Shown here piece after piece: positions 56,809 through 64,000 of a DNA stretch of 64,000 nt. The stretch lies in NCBI RefSeq assembly GCF_947496075.1, contig NZ_CANMBJ010000002.1:1240001-1304000 (forward strand), read 5' to 3'. Origin of the DNA: an uncultured Tateyamaria sp. (lineage in GTDB: Bacteria; Pseudomonadota; Alphaproteobacteria; Rhodobacterales; Rhodobacteraceae). The notes under the pieces were generated by a model that did not search any database, was not told where the DNA came from, and saw only the letters and a program-made list of their open reading frames with translations. A program made the translations under genes and the position numbers. Each line of letters opens with the position of its first letter. Position 1 is the stretch's first letter.

Positions 56809-57623
56809 TGCCGGTTCTGGAACGCGAGGATGCGCGGGTCTGGCGTCGGCGGACGACGGGCGAAAGCCTGATCCGCTGGTTTGGCTGGCTCCTGGGCGTG
56901 GCTGTCTTTGTCTATTGCTGGCAGATCATTTCTGCCTCGACGACTTGGTTCTTTGTCTGGGACGCCCCGCGCATCGCAAACGATATCTGGACACGTGCGA
57001 CACCGCCGCGATGGGAATATATTACGCAGCTTGGCCGTCCAATCTGGGATACGCTGAACATCGCGACCCTCGGCACGATGATTGCGCTCTGCCTTGCCGT
57101 CCCAGTGGCCTTTCTGGCCGCGCGCAACACGACGCCTTCGGCGCTCATTATCCGGCCCATCGCGCTGCTGATCATTGTGTCCACACGCTCCATCAATTCG
57201 CTCATCTGGGCGCTCTTGCTGATCGCAATCATTGGCCCCGGCGTCTTTGCAGGTGTGATTGCAATTGCGATCCGCTCCATCGGGTTCTGTGCAAAGCTGC
57301 TCTACGAGGCGATTGAGGAAATCGATCACACCCAGGTCGAGGCGATTACAGCTACGGGTGCCAGCCGCTGGCAGGTCATGGCCTACGGGATCGTGCCCCA
57401 GATCCTGCCTGCGTTTGCCGGAATCGCCGTGTTCCGCTGGGACATCAACATCCGCGAATCCACCGTGCTGGGGCTGGTTGGGGCGGGCGGCATCGGTTTG
57501 CAGCTTTCGGCCTCGCTAAACGTGTTGGCCTGGCCGCAAGTCAGCCTGATCCTGATCGTCATTCTCGCCGCTGTTGTCATCAGCGAATGGGTGTCGGCCA
57601 AAGTCCGCGGAGCCATAATTTGA
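56808..57623 (+). CDS. phnE: Phosphonate-type ABC transporter permease, PhnE paralogue 2
   Basis: A 271-aa permease of the same length as its neighbour and clearly paralogous: EEIDHTQVEAITATGASRWQVMAYGIVPQILPAFAG (EAA loop) and [20 protein letters not shown] at the same relative positions. The TAATG junction with the first phnE gives one-base overlap. The stop is followed after five bases by the HAD gene ATG. Confidence 0.9.
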   Translation: MPVLEREDARVWRRRTTGESLIRWFGWLLGVAVFVYCWQIISASTTWFFVWDAPRIANDIWTRATPPRWEYITQLGRPIWDTLNIATLGTMIALCLAVPVAFLAARNTTPSALIIRPIALLIIVSTRSINSLIWALLLIAIIGPGVFAGVIAIAIRSIGFCAKLLYEAIEEIDHTQVEAITATGASRWQVMAYGIVPQILPAFAGIAVFRWDINIRESTVLGLVGAGGIGLQLSASLNVLAWPQVSLILIVILAAVVISEWVSAKVRGAII

Positions 57624-57628
57624 CCGCG

Positions 57629-58525
57629 ATGTCGGTAGAAGAGGCGTTTCATGCCTATGAGGCTGCCCGGTATCGGCTGTCACCGATTTCCACCGATAGC
57701 AGGACCTACAAGACGGTGGAGACACTTGCCGATGTCGCGGATGACTTCGACGTGTTCTTCCTCGACGCTTTTGGCGTGCTCAATATCGGTGAGACGGCCA
57801 TTTCCGGCACGTCCCAAAGGATCATGGACCTGAAGGCTGTGGGCAAACGTGTGCTTGTGGTCTCGAACGCCGCGGGGTCTCCCCATGCCACGTTAATTAA
57901 GAAATACACCCGCCTCGACTATGATTTCGCGCCGGAGGACGTCATCACCAGCCGCGCGACGCTGCTTGCCGAAATGAACGGGGAGCGTGGCATGCATTGG
58001 GGGCTGATGGCCACGCGCAGCATCGGGTTGCAAGACTTTGAAGGGCTCAGTCTCACCTACCTTGAGGAAAACCCCGCACTATATGACACGGTCGACGGGT
58101 TCTTGCTGATCGGCTCGGCGGCCTGGACCGACGCTCGGCAGGCCCTTCTCGAAGACGCGCTCGCAAAGCGCATGCGTCCGGTCGTGGTGGGCAACCCGGA
58201 TATCGTGGCCCCGAGAGAGAAAGGGTTTTCCACCGAACCCGGCCATTTTGCTCACCGTCTGGCCGATCGAACCAAGGTCGTCCCGAAATTCTTCGGCAAG
58301 CCTTTTACCAACATCTTCGATTTGGCGTTCAAACGGATTGGACCCGTCGACCGAGCGCGCGCCCTGATGGTCTATGATAGCCTGCACACAGATATCCTCG
58401 GGGCGCAGACGGCAGGCATCGCCTCGGCCCTGATCTCCGACTACGGTTTCTTTGCGGGCCACGATGTCCCGCACGCTATCGCGCGCTCTGGGATTGTGCC
58501 GGACTACGTGGTATGCCGACCATGA
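57629..58525 (+). CDS. HAD-superfamily phosphatase, TIGR01459/NagD-like class IIA
   Basis: A 298-aa HAD hydrolase. The nucleophile motif is FLDAFGVLNIG (motif I with Asp followed by A-F-G-V, as this subgroup often has a large hydrophobic residue in place of the second Asp). Class II cap features, VVSNAAGSPHATLIKKY and the KFFGKPFTNIFDLAF lysine, are present. The DSLHTDILGAQTAGIASALISDYG motif IV is complete. It probably removes phosphate from a phosphomonoester imported by the upstream phn system. An in-frame TTG at 57620 overlaps the phnE stop, but ATG 57629 is preferred. Confidence 0.87.
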   Translation: MSVEEAFHAYEAARYRLSPISTDSRTYKTVETLADVADDFDVFFLDAFGVLNIGETAISGTSQRIMDLKAVGKRVLVVSNAAGSPHATLIKKYTRLDYDFAPEDVITSRATLLAEMNGERGMHWGLMATRSIGLQDFEGLSLTYLEENPALYDTVDGFLLIGSAAWTDARQALLEDALAKRMRPVVVGNPDIVAPREKGFSTEPGHFAHRLADRTKVVPKFFGKPFTNIFDLAFKRIGPVDRARALMVYDSLHTDILGAQTAGIASALISDYGFFAGHDVPHAIARSGIVPDYVVCRP

Positions 58526-59175
58526 GCGCCCGTATCGTCTTTGATCTCGACGGCACGTTGATCGACAGTGCACCAGATATTCGCGGTATCGCCAACGCGG
58601 CTTTGGCGCGTTTTGGTGCGGATCCGATCTCGCTTGCGCAGACACATGACTTCATTGGCGAAGGGGTTACCGTCTTTGTCGAAAAGATGCGCGCCGCAGG
58701 TGGGTTGCCCGACAGCTTGCAGGATGAATTGTTGAGTGACGTGGTCGCACGTTACGATGACGCCGTCGGCCTGACTGTCACCTATCCAGGTGTTCTGGAA
58801 GCTCTGACCAGCCTGTCTCGCGACTACCGCCTGGGTGTTTGCACCAACAAGCTCTATCGCCCCGCAATGGCTGTTCTGCAGCATCTGAGGTTGGCCGACT
58901 TTTTTGAGGCCGTGTCAGGAGGAGACAATCCACTGGGCCGCAAGCCTGATCCAGCGGCTCTTCTTGCTGTCTACGAAGAGCTTGGCGATGGCCCTTTGAT
59001 CTATGTTGGTGACAGCGAGATCGATGCAGAGACCGCCAGGCGCGCTTCGATCCCATTTTTTCTGTTCAGCGAGGGATATCGAAAACAGCCGATCTCCTTG
59101 ATTCCACATGACGTCGCATTCGCGGCATTCAGTGACTTGCCCGATCTGCTTGTGTCCTATCTTGATGGCATGTGA
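58522..59175 (+). CDS. HAD-superfamily phosphatase (phosphoglycolate phosphatase-like, Gph subfamily)
   Basis: A 217-aa HAD enzyme. Motif I VFDLDGTLIDSAPDIRG is perfect, motif II is VCTNK, the catalytic Lys lies in GRKPDPAALLAVYEELG and motif IV is YVGDSEIDAETARRA. It has the helical class I cap (about residues 15-80). ATG 58522 overlaps the previous stop by ATGA. The pair of HADs at the end of a phn operon fits sequential or alternative dephosphorylation of one imported compound. Confidence 0.88.
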   Translation: MSARIVFDLDGTLIDSAPDIRGIANAALARFGADPISLAQTHDFIGEGVTVFVEKMRAAGGLPDSLQDELLSDVVARYDDAVGLTVTYPGVLEALTSLSRDYRLGVCTNKLYRPAMAVLQHLRLADFFEAVSGGDNPLGRKPDPAALLAVYEELGDGPLIYVGDSEIDAETARRASIPFFLFSEGYRKQPISLIPHDVAFAAFSDLPDLLVSYLDGM

Positions 59176-59608
59176 GTTCTTTTACTGCTCACAGTGTTCC
59201 CAGATCCAACACAGAAGTGCGTGATTCACTATTGAACCGCAGTAGTTGAACCTGATCAATCGGCTGAAGACTTCAAGCATGTCAGCAGAATAAACCCTCA
59301 CGGCGCATCAGATATCCGGTGAATGGCCGGTCCATCCGACCCTTTTGTGTGACGCTGTCACCGTTTCCTGACTGCCACGCCATCCATTACGCCTTCGGCA
59401 GTATTGGCTTCATCTGGCTCAAGAAAAGGAAAATCAGTTACTTTGTCTTTTGAATTTCCAAGACTCCCGATTCTGGTATTTTTGGTAGCGTCGATCCTAA
59501 AGCCTAAGAGCATCTGCATCCGATTTCTTTGCGGTGAAATGAATAAGTGCGCCTGCGCCCGTGTTGTCAGGACGGAACGCGCAATTTCAATGGCAAAGGA
59601 TAGGATCG
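59176..59608. other. Intergenic region (433 bp), nothing recognisable
   Basis: No coding frame with family resemblance, no hairpin with a T-tract and no repeat were seen. The last 15 bases hold AAAGGATAGGA, the SD of the next gene. The T-rich segment 59440-59490 is the only candidate promoter area. Confidence 0.4.
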
Positions 59609-60826
59609 ATGGCAACTTGGAGCATCATTAGTCACCCCGACATTTGGAAGGTCATTCAAAAGCACAAAAAAACGCAACTGCTGAATGCGCCGAAAATCTC
59701 TTTTGACTATACGGCGACGTTTCCCGACAAGGTCTTCAAAGAGATTAAGGCTGACCCGCTTTTGATTGAAAAGATACGAAATCCTTGTGAGCTCTTGTTC
59801 AACAAGATGATTGCTGAGATGTCGAAGATCACTCAGGAATACGACAAGGTTGTCGCGGCAAAGCGCCAGGCCATCACGGATAGAGGTGACATTCTGGCCG
59901 TCAAAACTCTGAAGGCTCTTCCTGCCGCTCTGGAAAAGCAGCTGAACACAGTGTCGAATACTTATGTATCCAAGATGGATGCGGCCTCAAAAAAGGGTTG
60001 GGACGATTACGTCAAGTTAAAGACCGCTTACAAGAAGTTCAGGATAAAGGTCAGGGTCGACTTCGCCCTGCGTGGTGTAGGCGTTGCCATCAATGCGATC
60101 AAAGTCGTCACAGCGGGGCCGGTTGGAATCGTCTTTGCTGTACAGGGTACGCTCAAGGATGCGGTCTCAACGGCCAATGAACTGTATCTCATCTTCCGAA
60201 AGCTGGAAAAGGTACAGGAGCGGATCGAAACCGGCGTGAACGCACTGTCAGACAAGATGGCGGGCGGCAAGGGCAAGAAGGCAGATGTGCTGAAGTCATT
60301 CGCCGCGAGCATCACGGGCTATTGCGGCAAAACGGGCAAGCAAATGCAGAAAGAGCTTAGGTTCTACGAGGGCCGGATGGTCGAATATGAGCAGAAGGCG
60401 CACACGCTGAGCAAACGTTTGAACAAGCTGCTGGAGAAGGCGGAGTCGCTTGCAAAGAAGCTGCCGAAAGAGGTGGCCCAAGATGTGAGCAAGATCGAGA
60501 CTGAGGTCGGCACGCTGATCACGATGGTCAAGGATCGTGTCACAAAACTACCCAACTACAAGACATTTCACAAAGATACGAAAAAGACACTCGACGACTT
60601 GATGAATGACAAAGGCCTGAAGAATCTGGATAAATGGATCAACGCCTTCGAAACGGCTGTGGATGCGGCCAAGATCGCGACAGGGGCGGCGAGCACCGAT
60701 GCCTCAGGCTGGAAGAATATCGACAAGACGCTCGTGACGACTAACGGCTACCTTGTCTCGCTTGGTAAGGCTGTAGAGCGCCACTACAAAGGCGTGTCAA
60801 AAACGGTGGCGAATGCCGTCGCTTGA
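59609..60826 (+). CDS. Unknown 405-aa strongly helical protein with one central hydrophobic segment
   Basis: I do not recognise this protein. The start ATG 59609 has a good GGATAGGA upstream. It is Lys-rich and almost entirely helix-forming, with coiled-coil-like stretches (residues about 60-150 and 190-345, for example LSKRLNKLLEKAESLAKKL). A single hydrophobic block lies at about 152-179 (FALRGVGVAINAIKVV then AGPVGIVFAVQG), with no signal peptide. Long helices around a central hydrophobic hairpin resemble alpha-pore-forming toxins of the ClyA/HBL shape, but there is no direct motif match. It is flanked by an unremarkable gap and a dead transposase fragment. Fewer alanines and more lysines than neighbouring proteins hint at horizontal origin. 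Confidence 0.65.
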   Translation: MATWSIISHPDIWKVIQKHKKTQLLNAPKISFDYTATFPDKVFKEIKADPLLIEKIRNPCELLFNKMIAEMSKITQEYDKVVAAKRQAITDRGDILAVKTLKALPAALEKQLNTVSNTYVSKMDAASKKGWDDYVKLKTAYKKFRIKVRVDFALRGVGVAINAIKVVTAGPVGIVFAVQGTLKDAVSTANELYLIFRKLEKVQERIETGVNALSDKMAGGKGKKADVLKSFAASITGYCGKTGKQMQKELRFYEGRMVEYEQKAHTLSKRLNKLLEKAESLAKKLPKEVAQDVSKIETEVGTLITMVKDRVTKLPNYKTFHKDTKKTLDDLMNDKGLKNLDKWINAFETAVDAAKIATGAASTDASGWKNIDKTLVTTNGYLVSLGKAVERHYKGVSKTVANAVA

Positions 60827-60827
60827 T

Positions 60828-60865
60828 ATCGGAGCGCGCACCTTAGGTGCGCGCCTTGCTCCGAT
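60828..60865 (+). terminator. Long hairpin after the helical unknown gene
   Basis: ATCGGAGC pairs with GCTCCGAT outside, and GCGCGCACC pairs with GGTGCGCGC inside (arms share two bases, so they are partly alternative), with a TTA loop. It lies one base after the stop. A following T-run is weak (GGCCGCTCTTTA). Probably a terminator. Confidence 0.6.
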
Positions 60866-60944
60866 GGCCGCTCTTTACGCTGCCAAGCAGCGCTATGCAT
60901 TGAGTACATGCGGCGATATTCACGCTGCGCGCGTAGCGAGAAAC

Positions 60945-61320
60945 ATCAATGCCGGAGATGGGTTCAGAGCTGACAACGTTCTCGAAGCGTTCTATCCGTT
61001 ACTGCTGAAGCAAGGTTCGCGAGAGTACGTCCAATCAAACAACAGGCCTGAGTTCGCCGCTGGAACAATGCAGGGCTGGCTCCGGCGGGTTGGCATCAAG
61101 TCTATCCGCATCTATCCTGCATCACCTTGGGAGAATGGATGCAATGAGCGGTTCAATGGGACACTTCGCCGGGAAGTTCTGAATGCCAAATGGTTCACCA
61201 CAACCGAGCGAGCTTTGATCGTCATCCATCACAGAAAGTAATGCAATCACACCAGGCCCCGCATCAGGCGCCCACCAGGCCTGGAAACGCTATTTGAAAA
61301 AGCACAGTTCTGTGGCCCGG
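60945..61320 (+). pseudogene. IS3-family transposase (OrfB) C-terminal fragment
   Basis: The frame reads like the end of an IS3 integrase core: LLLKQGSREYVQSNNRPEFAAGTMQGWLRRVGIKSI then SPWENGCNERFNGTLRREVLN. The canonical R-S-D-N-G-P-E-F motif reads Q-S-N-N-R-P-E-F, so the second catalytic Asp is gone, while the Glu in W-E-N-G survives. A stop at 61239-61241 and a frame change end it early; NHTRPRIRRPPGLETL in another frame is the decayed Y-N-x-x-R-P-H tail. No terminal inverted repeats or OrfA were found. It is an old, inactive remnant. Confidence 0.75.
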
Positions 61321-61779
61321 AAACATGTGGATAGGCACGAACTGTACAGCACAGCTACGAACTGACGTATTCGTCTGGCGCTTATGCATGATCAACTGGC
61401 GTCGGTTCGGTTCGCAAGGCGTGGTACTCTCGAATTGAGACACTCCAGGCGCAATTGCGCAACATAGCGAACCATTTCGGTCGCAAACACGAGTACAGGC
61501 CTACTGCGGCCCCCCGCTGCTGCGTTCAATCCAAGAGCAGAACGGCCTCCCGATCGTCTGCAGCGCCTTTTGCCTGATCCATATGCACTGAATGTTGCCC
61601 TTAGCGGCTCAACGGGCTGACCCAGCCGGTTTGGTATTGACAGTTTGACACGTTTAAGGACCGATACCAATCTTAAATTGGTTCGTATTTTCATACGTTC
61701 TTTGTCACGGAACCAAGCAGTGTCACAAGTTAAGCAAGATTGTCAGACCGGATTGCATGAGCCACCTAATGGTTGTGCC
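61321..61779. other. Intergenic region (459 bp) upstream of the peptide ABC operon
   Basis: No coding frame with family resemblance. Two TTGACA hexamers (61637-61642 and 61645-61650) are candidate -35 boxes, but matching -10 boxes were not clear. A short perfect dyad, ACCAAT/ATTGGT, lies at 61666-61682. The left part may contain further IS debris that I cannot assign. Confidence 0.35.
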
Positions 61780-62751
61780 ATGGAGTTGACCAGCTTGGCC
61801 TTGCGCTTCCGCGGACAATCAAATGACGTCGTGGATCACGTATCCCTAGAGGCCAAATCGGGTGAAGTGCTTTGCATTGTCGGCGAGTCTGGCTGCGGCA
61901 AGAGCGTCACTGCGATGGCTCTAATGGGATTACTTCCGCAAGAATCCTCGATAATTTCATCGGGAAATCTGAGGGTTGGAGAAGACATCTTCGATCTCAC
62001 GCGCGATACCTTGCCGCGCGTCATGCGTGGCAGTCGCATCGCGATGATTTTTCAGGAACCCATGACATCCCTGAACCCAGCCTTTCGCATCGGGGATCAG
62101 ATATGCGAGGCGATCATTCAACACAGTGGCGCCACGCGCCCCGAAGCGCGTGCCCGTGCGGAAGACATGCTGCAACGCGTCGGCATTGCCAACCCTTCTC
62201 AGAGGCTATTCGAGTATCCACACCAATTGTCCGGCGGTATGCGTCAACGGGTCATGATCGCGATGGCTCTGGCCAACGACCCTCAGGTTCTTATCGCGGA
62301 TGAGCCGACAACTGCGCTTGATGTGACGATACAGGCGCAAATCCTCGACCTGATCAGGGACCTGCGCGATGCGACCAGGATGAGCACCATCATGATCACC
62401 CATGATCTTGGTGTTGTTGCAGAGATCGCCGATCGAATAACGGTCATGTACGGCGGTCAGGTGGTTGAGCAAGGGCCCGTGAGAGAGGTTTTTGACAACC
62501 CGCAGCATCCCTACACGATTGGTCTGATGAGCGCGATGCCCGGGCTGGACCGTCCGGGCGAGCGATTGGCGATTGTTCCGGGCACGGTTCCGACGATTGC
62601 GAATATGCCTAAAGGTTGCCGTTTCCGAACCCGGTGCGCCTTCGCAGCGGCGACATGTGCGCAGCGACCCACGCTCTCGGAGATTGCCCCGCAGCACCAC
62701 GTCGCATGCCACTTCGCGCCTCTTGAAGAACACATTGAGGTGACCCGTTGA
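61780..62751 (+). CDS. Oligopeptide/dipeptide ABC transporter ATP-binding protein (OppD/DppD class)
   Basis: A 323-aa ATPase: Walker A GESGCGKSVT, Q-loop FQEPMTSLNPAFRIG, signature LSGGMRQRVMIAMAL, Walker B LIADEPTTALD, H-loop MITHDLGVVAEIAD. The C-terminal Cys-rich zinc/iron-sulfur-like motif GCRFRTRCAFAAATC is the OppD/DppD extension. ATG 61780 is used; the frame is open upstream without an SD-backed start, so 15-45 extra residues are possible. It is the first of three overlapping genes at the window's right edge. Confidence 0.88.
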   Translation: MELTSLALRFRGQSNDVVDHVSLEAKSGEVLCIVGESGCGKSVTAMALMGLLPQESSIISSGNLRVGEDIFDLTRDTLPRVMRGSRIAMIFQEPMTSLNPAFRIGDQICEAIIQHSGATRPEARARAEDMLQRVGIANPSQRLFEYPHQLSGGMRQRVMIAMALANDPQVLIADEPTTALDVTIQAQILDLIRDLRDATRMSTIMITHDLGVVAEIADRITVMYGGQVVEQGPVREVFDNPQHPYTIGLMSAMPGLDRPGERLAIVPGTVPTIANMPKGCRFRTRCAFAAATCAQRPTLSEIAPQHHVACHFAPLEEHIEVTR

Positions 62752-63851
62752 ACCAAAACGTCATCCTCGAGGCCATCGATGTCGTGAAGCATTTTGGAAT
62801 GGGTTCTGGCTGGTTATCTCAAACGCCGGTTGTGCAGGCGGTCGACGGTGTCTCACTTGAAGTGCGGCGCGGAGAGACCTTCGCGATTGTGGGCGAGAGC
62901 GGCTGTGGAAAATCGACGCTCGCACGCCTGCTGATGCGGCTTTTGACACCAACCTCCGGCGATGTGCTGTTCGACGGACGACAGGTCAGTACGATCCAGG
63001 GCGAAGAGCTGAAGACGCTGCGCTGCGACATGCAGTTCATTTTTCAGGATCCCTTCTCCTCTCTGAATCCGCGGATGACGGTCGCCAAGCTTGTGGCGGA
63101 GCCTCTAGAAATTCATGCGCCCGCGCTGTCCGCACAGGACCGTCGCGCCAAGGTGGCCGAGCTGCTGCGCCAAGTTGGATTGCGCGCCGAACACGCAGAC
63201 AGGTATCCTCACGAATTCAGTGGCGGCCAGCGTCAACGGATCGGCATCGCGCGCGCGCTGGCCTCAGGGCCGAAGCTCATCATCGGGGATGAGCCGGTTT
63301 CGGCGCTGGACGTTTCGGTGCAGGCGCAAGTGATCAATCTTTTGGGCGATCTGTCCCGCGACCTTGGGCTGACCCTTGTGATCATCGCACATGATTTGGG
63401 CGTGATCCGGCACATGAGCGACCGCGTGGCCGTTATGTATCTGGGCCGGATTGTCGAGATTGGCACGACCGAGGATGTCTTTTCGGAGCCCAAACACCCC
63501 TACACACAGGCGCTTTTGGCCGCAATCCCGTCGATGGACGGGCCAGTGACGGATCATAGTGCGACGGTTCACGGCGAAATGCCCAGCCCATCGGATCCGC
63601 CGCCGGGCTGCCGGTTCCACACACGCTGCCCACACGCGCAGGCGCTTTGCAAAACGCAAAAACCGCATCTGAGTGCCGTACAGGACGCATCCCATCAGGT
63701 AGCCTGCCATTTCGCAGACACGTTGCAACGGCGGCACCGCCCATCAACCGCAACACAGAAATCCAAGACTGCCGAGGCACGTTTCGCGCTTTACCGCGCG
63801 GCGACAGAAGGCGGCGCCGTCACGCACAATGCAAAACAGGATCAGCCATGA
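62748..63851 (+). CDS. Oligopeptide/dipeptide ABC transporter ATP-binding protein (OppF/DppF class)
   Basis: A 367-aa ATPase starting at TTG, overlapping the OppD stop as TTGA. Walker A GESGCGKST, FIFQDPFSSLNPRMTV Q-loop, signature FSGGQRQRIGIARAL, Walker B LIIGDEPVSALD, H-loop IIAHDLGVIRHMSD. The GCRFHTRCPHAQALC motif and a longer, basic C-terminal tail (QRRHRPSTATQKSKTAEA) follow. It pairs with the previous ATPase. The order ATPase-ATPase-receptor differs from the usual receptor-first opp/dpp order. Confidence 0.88.
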   Translation: MNQNVILEAIDVVKHFGMGSGWLSQTPVVQAVDGVSLEVRRGETFAIVGESGCGKSTLARLLMRLLTPTSGDVLFDGRQVSTIQGEELKTLRCDMQFIFQDPFSSLNPRMTVAKLVAEPLEIHAPALSAQDRRAKVAELLRQVGLRAEHADRYPHEFSGGQRQRIGIARALASGPKLIIGDEPVSALDVSVQAQVINLLGDLSRDLGLTLVIIAHDLGVIRHMSDRVAVMYLGRIVEIGTTEDVFSEPKHPYTQALLAAIPSMDGPVTDHSATVHGEMPSPSDPPPGCRFHTRCPHAQALCKTQKPHLSAVQDASHQVACHFADTLQRRHRPSTATQKSKTAEARFALYRAATEGGAVTHNAKQDQP

Positions 63852-63868
63852 ACAGAGAGGATTTGAAG

Positions 63869-64000
63869 ATGTCACAGATGAAAAAGGCCATTATCACTGC
63901 ATTGGTTGGCGCAACCGCGCTCACTGCCAGCCCGGCGCTTGCCAAGGATCTGCGGATCGCGTTGCAATCGGACGCAGACGTGCTGGACCCCGACCAATCG
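63869..64000 (+). CDS. Periplasmic peptide-type ABC substrate-binding protein, 3' end outside window
   Basis: Only 44 codons are visible. ATG 63869 has GAGAGG at 8-nt spacing; an ATG at 63848 overlaps the OppF stop and is in frame. The signal peptide (MKKAIITALVGATALTASPALA) and mature start KDLRIALQSDADVLDPDQS match the family 5 receptor opening (D-L-R-I-A-x-x-x-D-x-x-x-L-D-P). It completes the importer with genes beyond the window. Confidence 0.8.
   Translation, partial: MSQMKKAIITALVGATALTASPALAKDLRIALQSDADVLDPDQS

Noticed and set aside
1-64000. tRNA, rRNA, CRISPR arrays, prophage or integrase attachment sites
   Set aside because: No cloverleaf-like sequences, repeat-spacer arrays, phage genes or direct att repeats were recognised by eye; absence is not proof.

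Overview
The window looks like chromosomal DNA from a marine alphaproteobacterium of the Rhodobacterales (Roseobacter group). Support: moderately high GC, many ABC and TRAP importers with separate periplasmic receptors, a complete MatPQMAB-type malonate locus, a TAXI-TRAP operon with a universal-stress protein, and remnants of redox and LuxR-type genes that I associate with Rhodobacteraceae. The assignment is inferred from gene content, not from a marker gene. I saw no rRNA, tRNA or CRISPR array.

Layout. 1-7.2 kb: the end of a nitronate monooxygenase-like gene, an APH-fold phosphotransferase and a complete branched-chain-amino-acid-type ABC importer (livKHMGF order). 7.2-12.7 kb: GST, serine hydrolase, TesB thioesterase, SDR and an ABC-F ATPase. 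12.8-16.6 kb: an AcoR-like activator with a degenerate AAA+ core next to an NTF2-fused flavin monooxygenase. 16.7-23.2 kb: malonate TRAP transporter, malonyl-CoA decarboxylase and malonyl-CoA synthetase, with the divergent GntR regulator and a candidate operator. 23.3-28.7 kb: a seven-gene, 4-nt-overlapping thiamin salvage operon (thiM-thiE-thiD-thiY-tenA-thiZ-thiX) behind a TPP riboswitch. 29-35.5 kb: class III aminotransferase, RpiR regulator, TAXI-TRAP receptor and permease, and a Usp protein.

35.7-42.5 kb is the least ordinary part. It holds a small six-cysteine protein, an unknown 215-aa protein, a CadC/OmpR-type winged-helix regulator with TPR-like repeats, a PAP2/haloperoxidase-fold enzyme whose N-terminus is ten perfect Gly-Ser-Tyr repeats, and an S8 protease with no signal peptide. 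I do not recognise this combination as a described system. Just downstream (42.6-44.5 kb) three adjacent genes (ferric-reductase-like protein, LuxR-type regulator, PepSY protein) have all decayed.

45.3-59.2 kb reads as an organophosphate or phosphonate salvage island. It has an inositol-monophosphatase-family enzyme, a decayed histidine phosphatase, an AfuABC/FbpABC-type ABC importer, a Nudix protein and an Na/Pi cotransporter. Divergent from these run a DeoR regulator, phnD-phnC-phnE-phnE and two HAD phosphatases. A large inverted repeat lies between the two arms. No C-P lyase is present, so the inferred logic is uptake of a phosphorylated compound followed by dephosphorylation. The window ends with a strongly helical unknown protein, a dead IS3-type transposase fragment, and the start of an oligopeptide/dipeptide-type ABC operon.

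Two recurring design features tie the transport operons together: the leader CCTAGGGAGGA before several receptor genes, and a GC-rich hairpin between receptor and permease genes.
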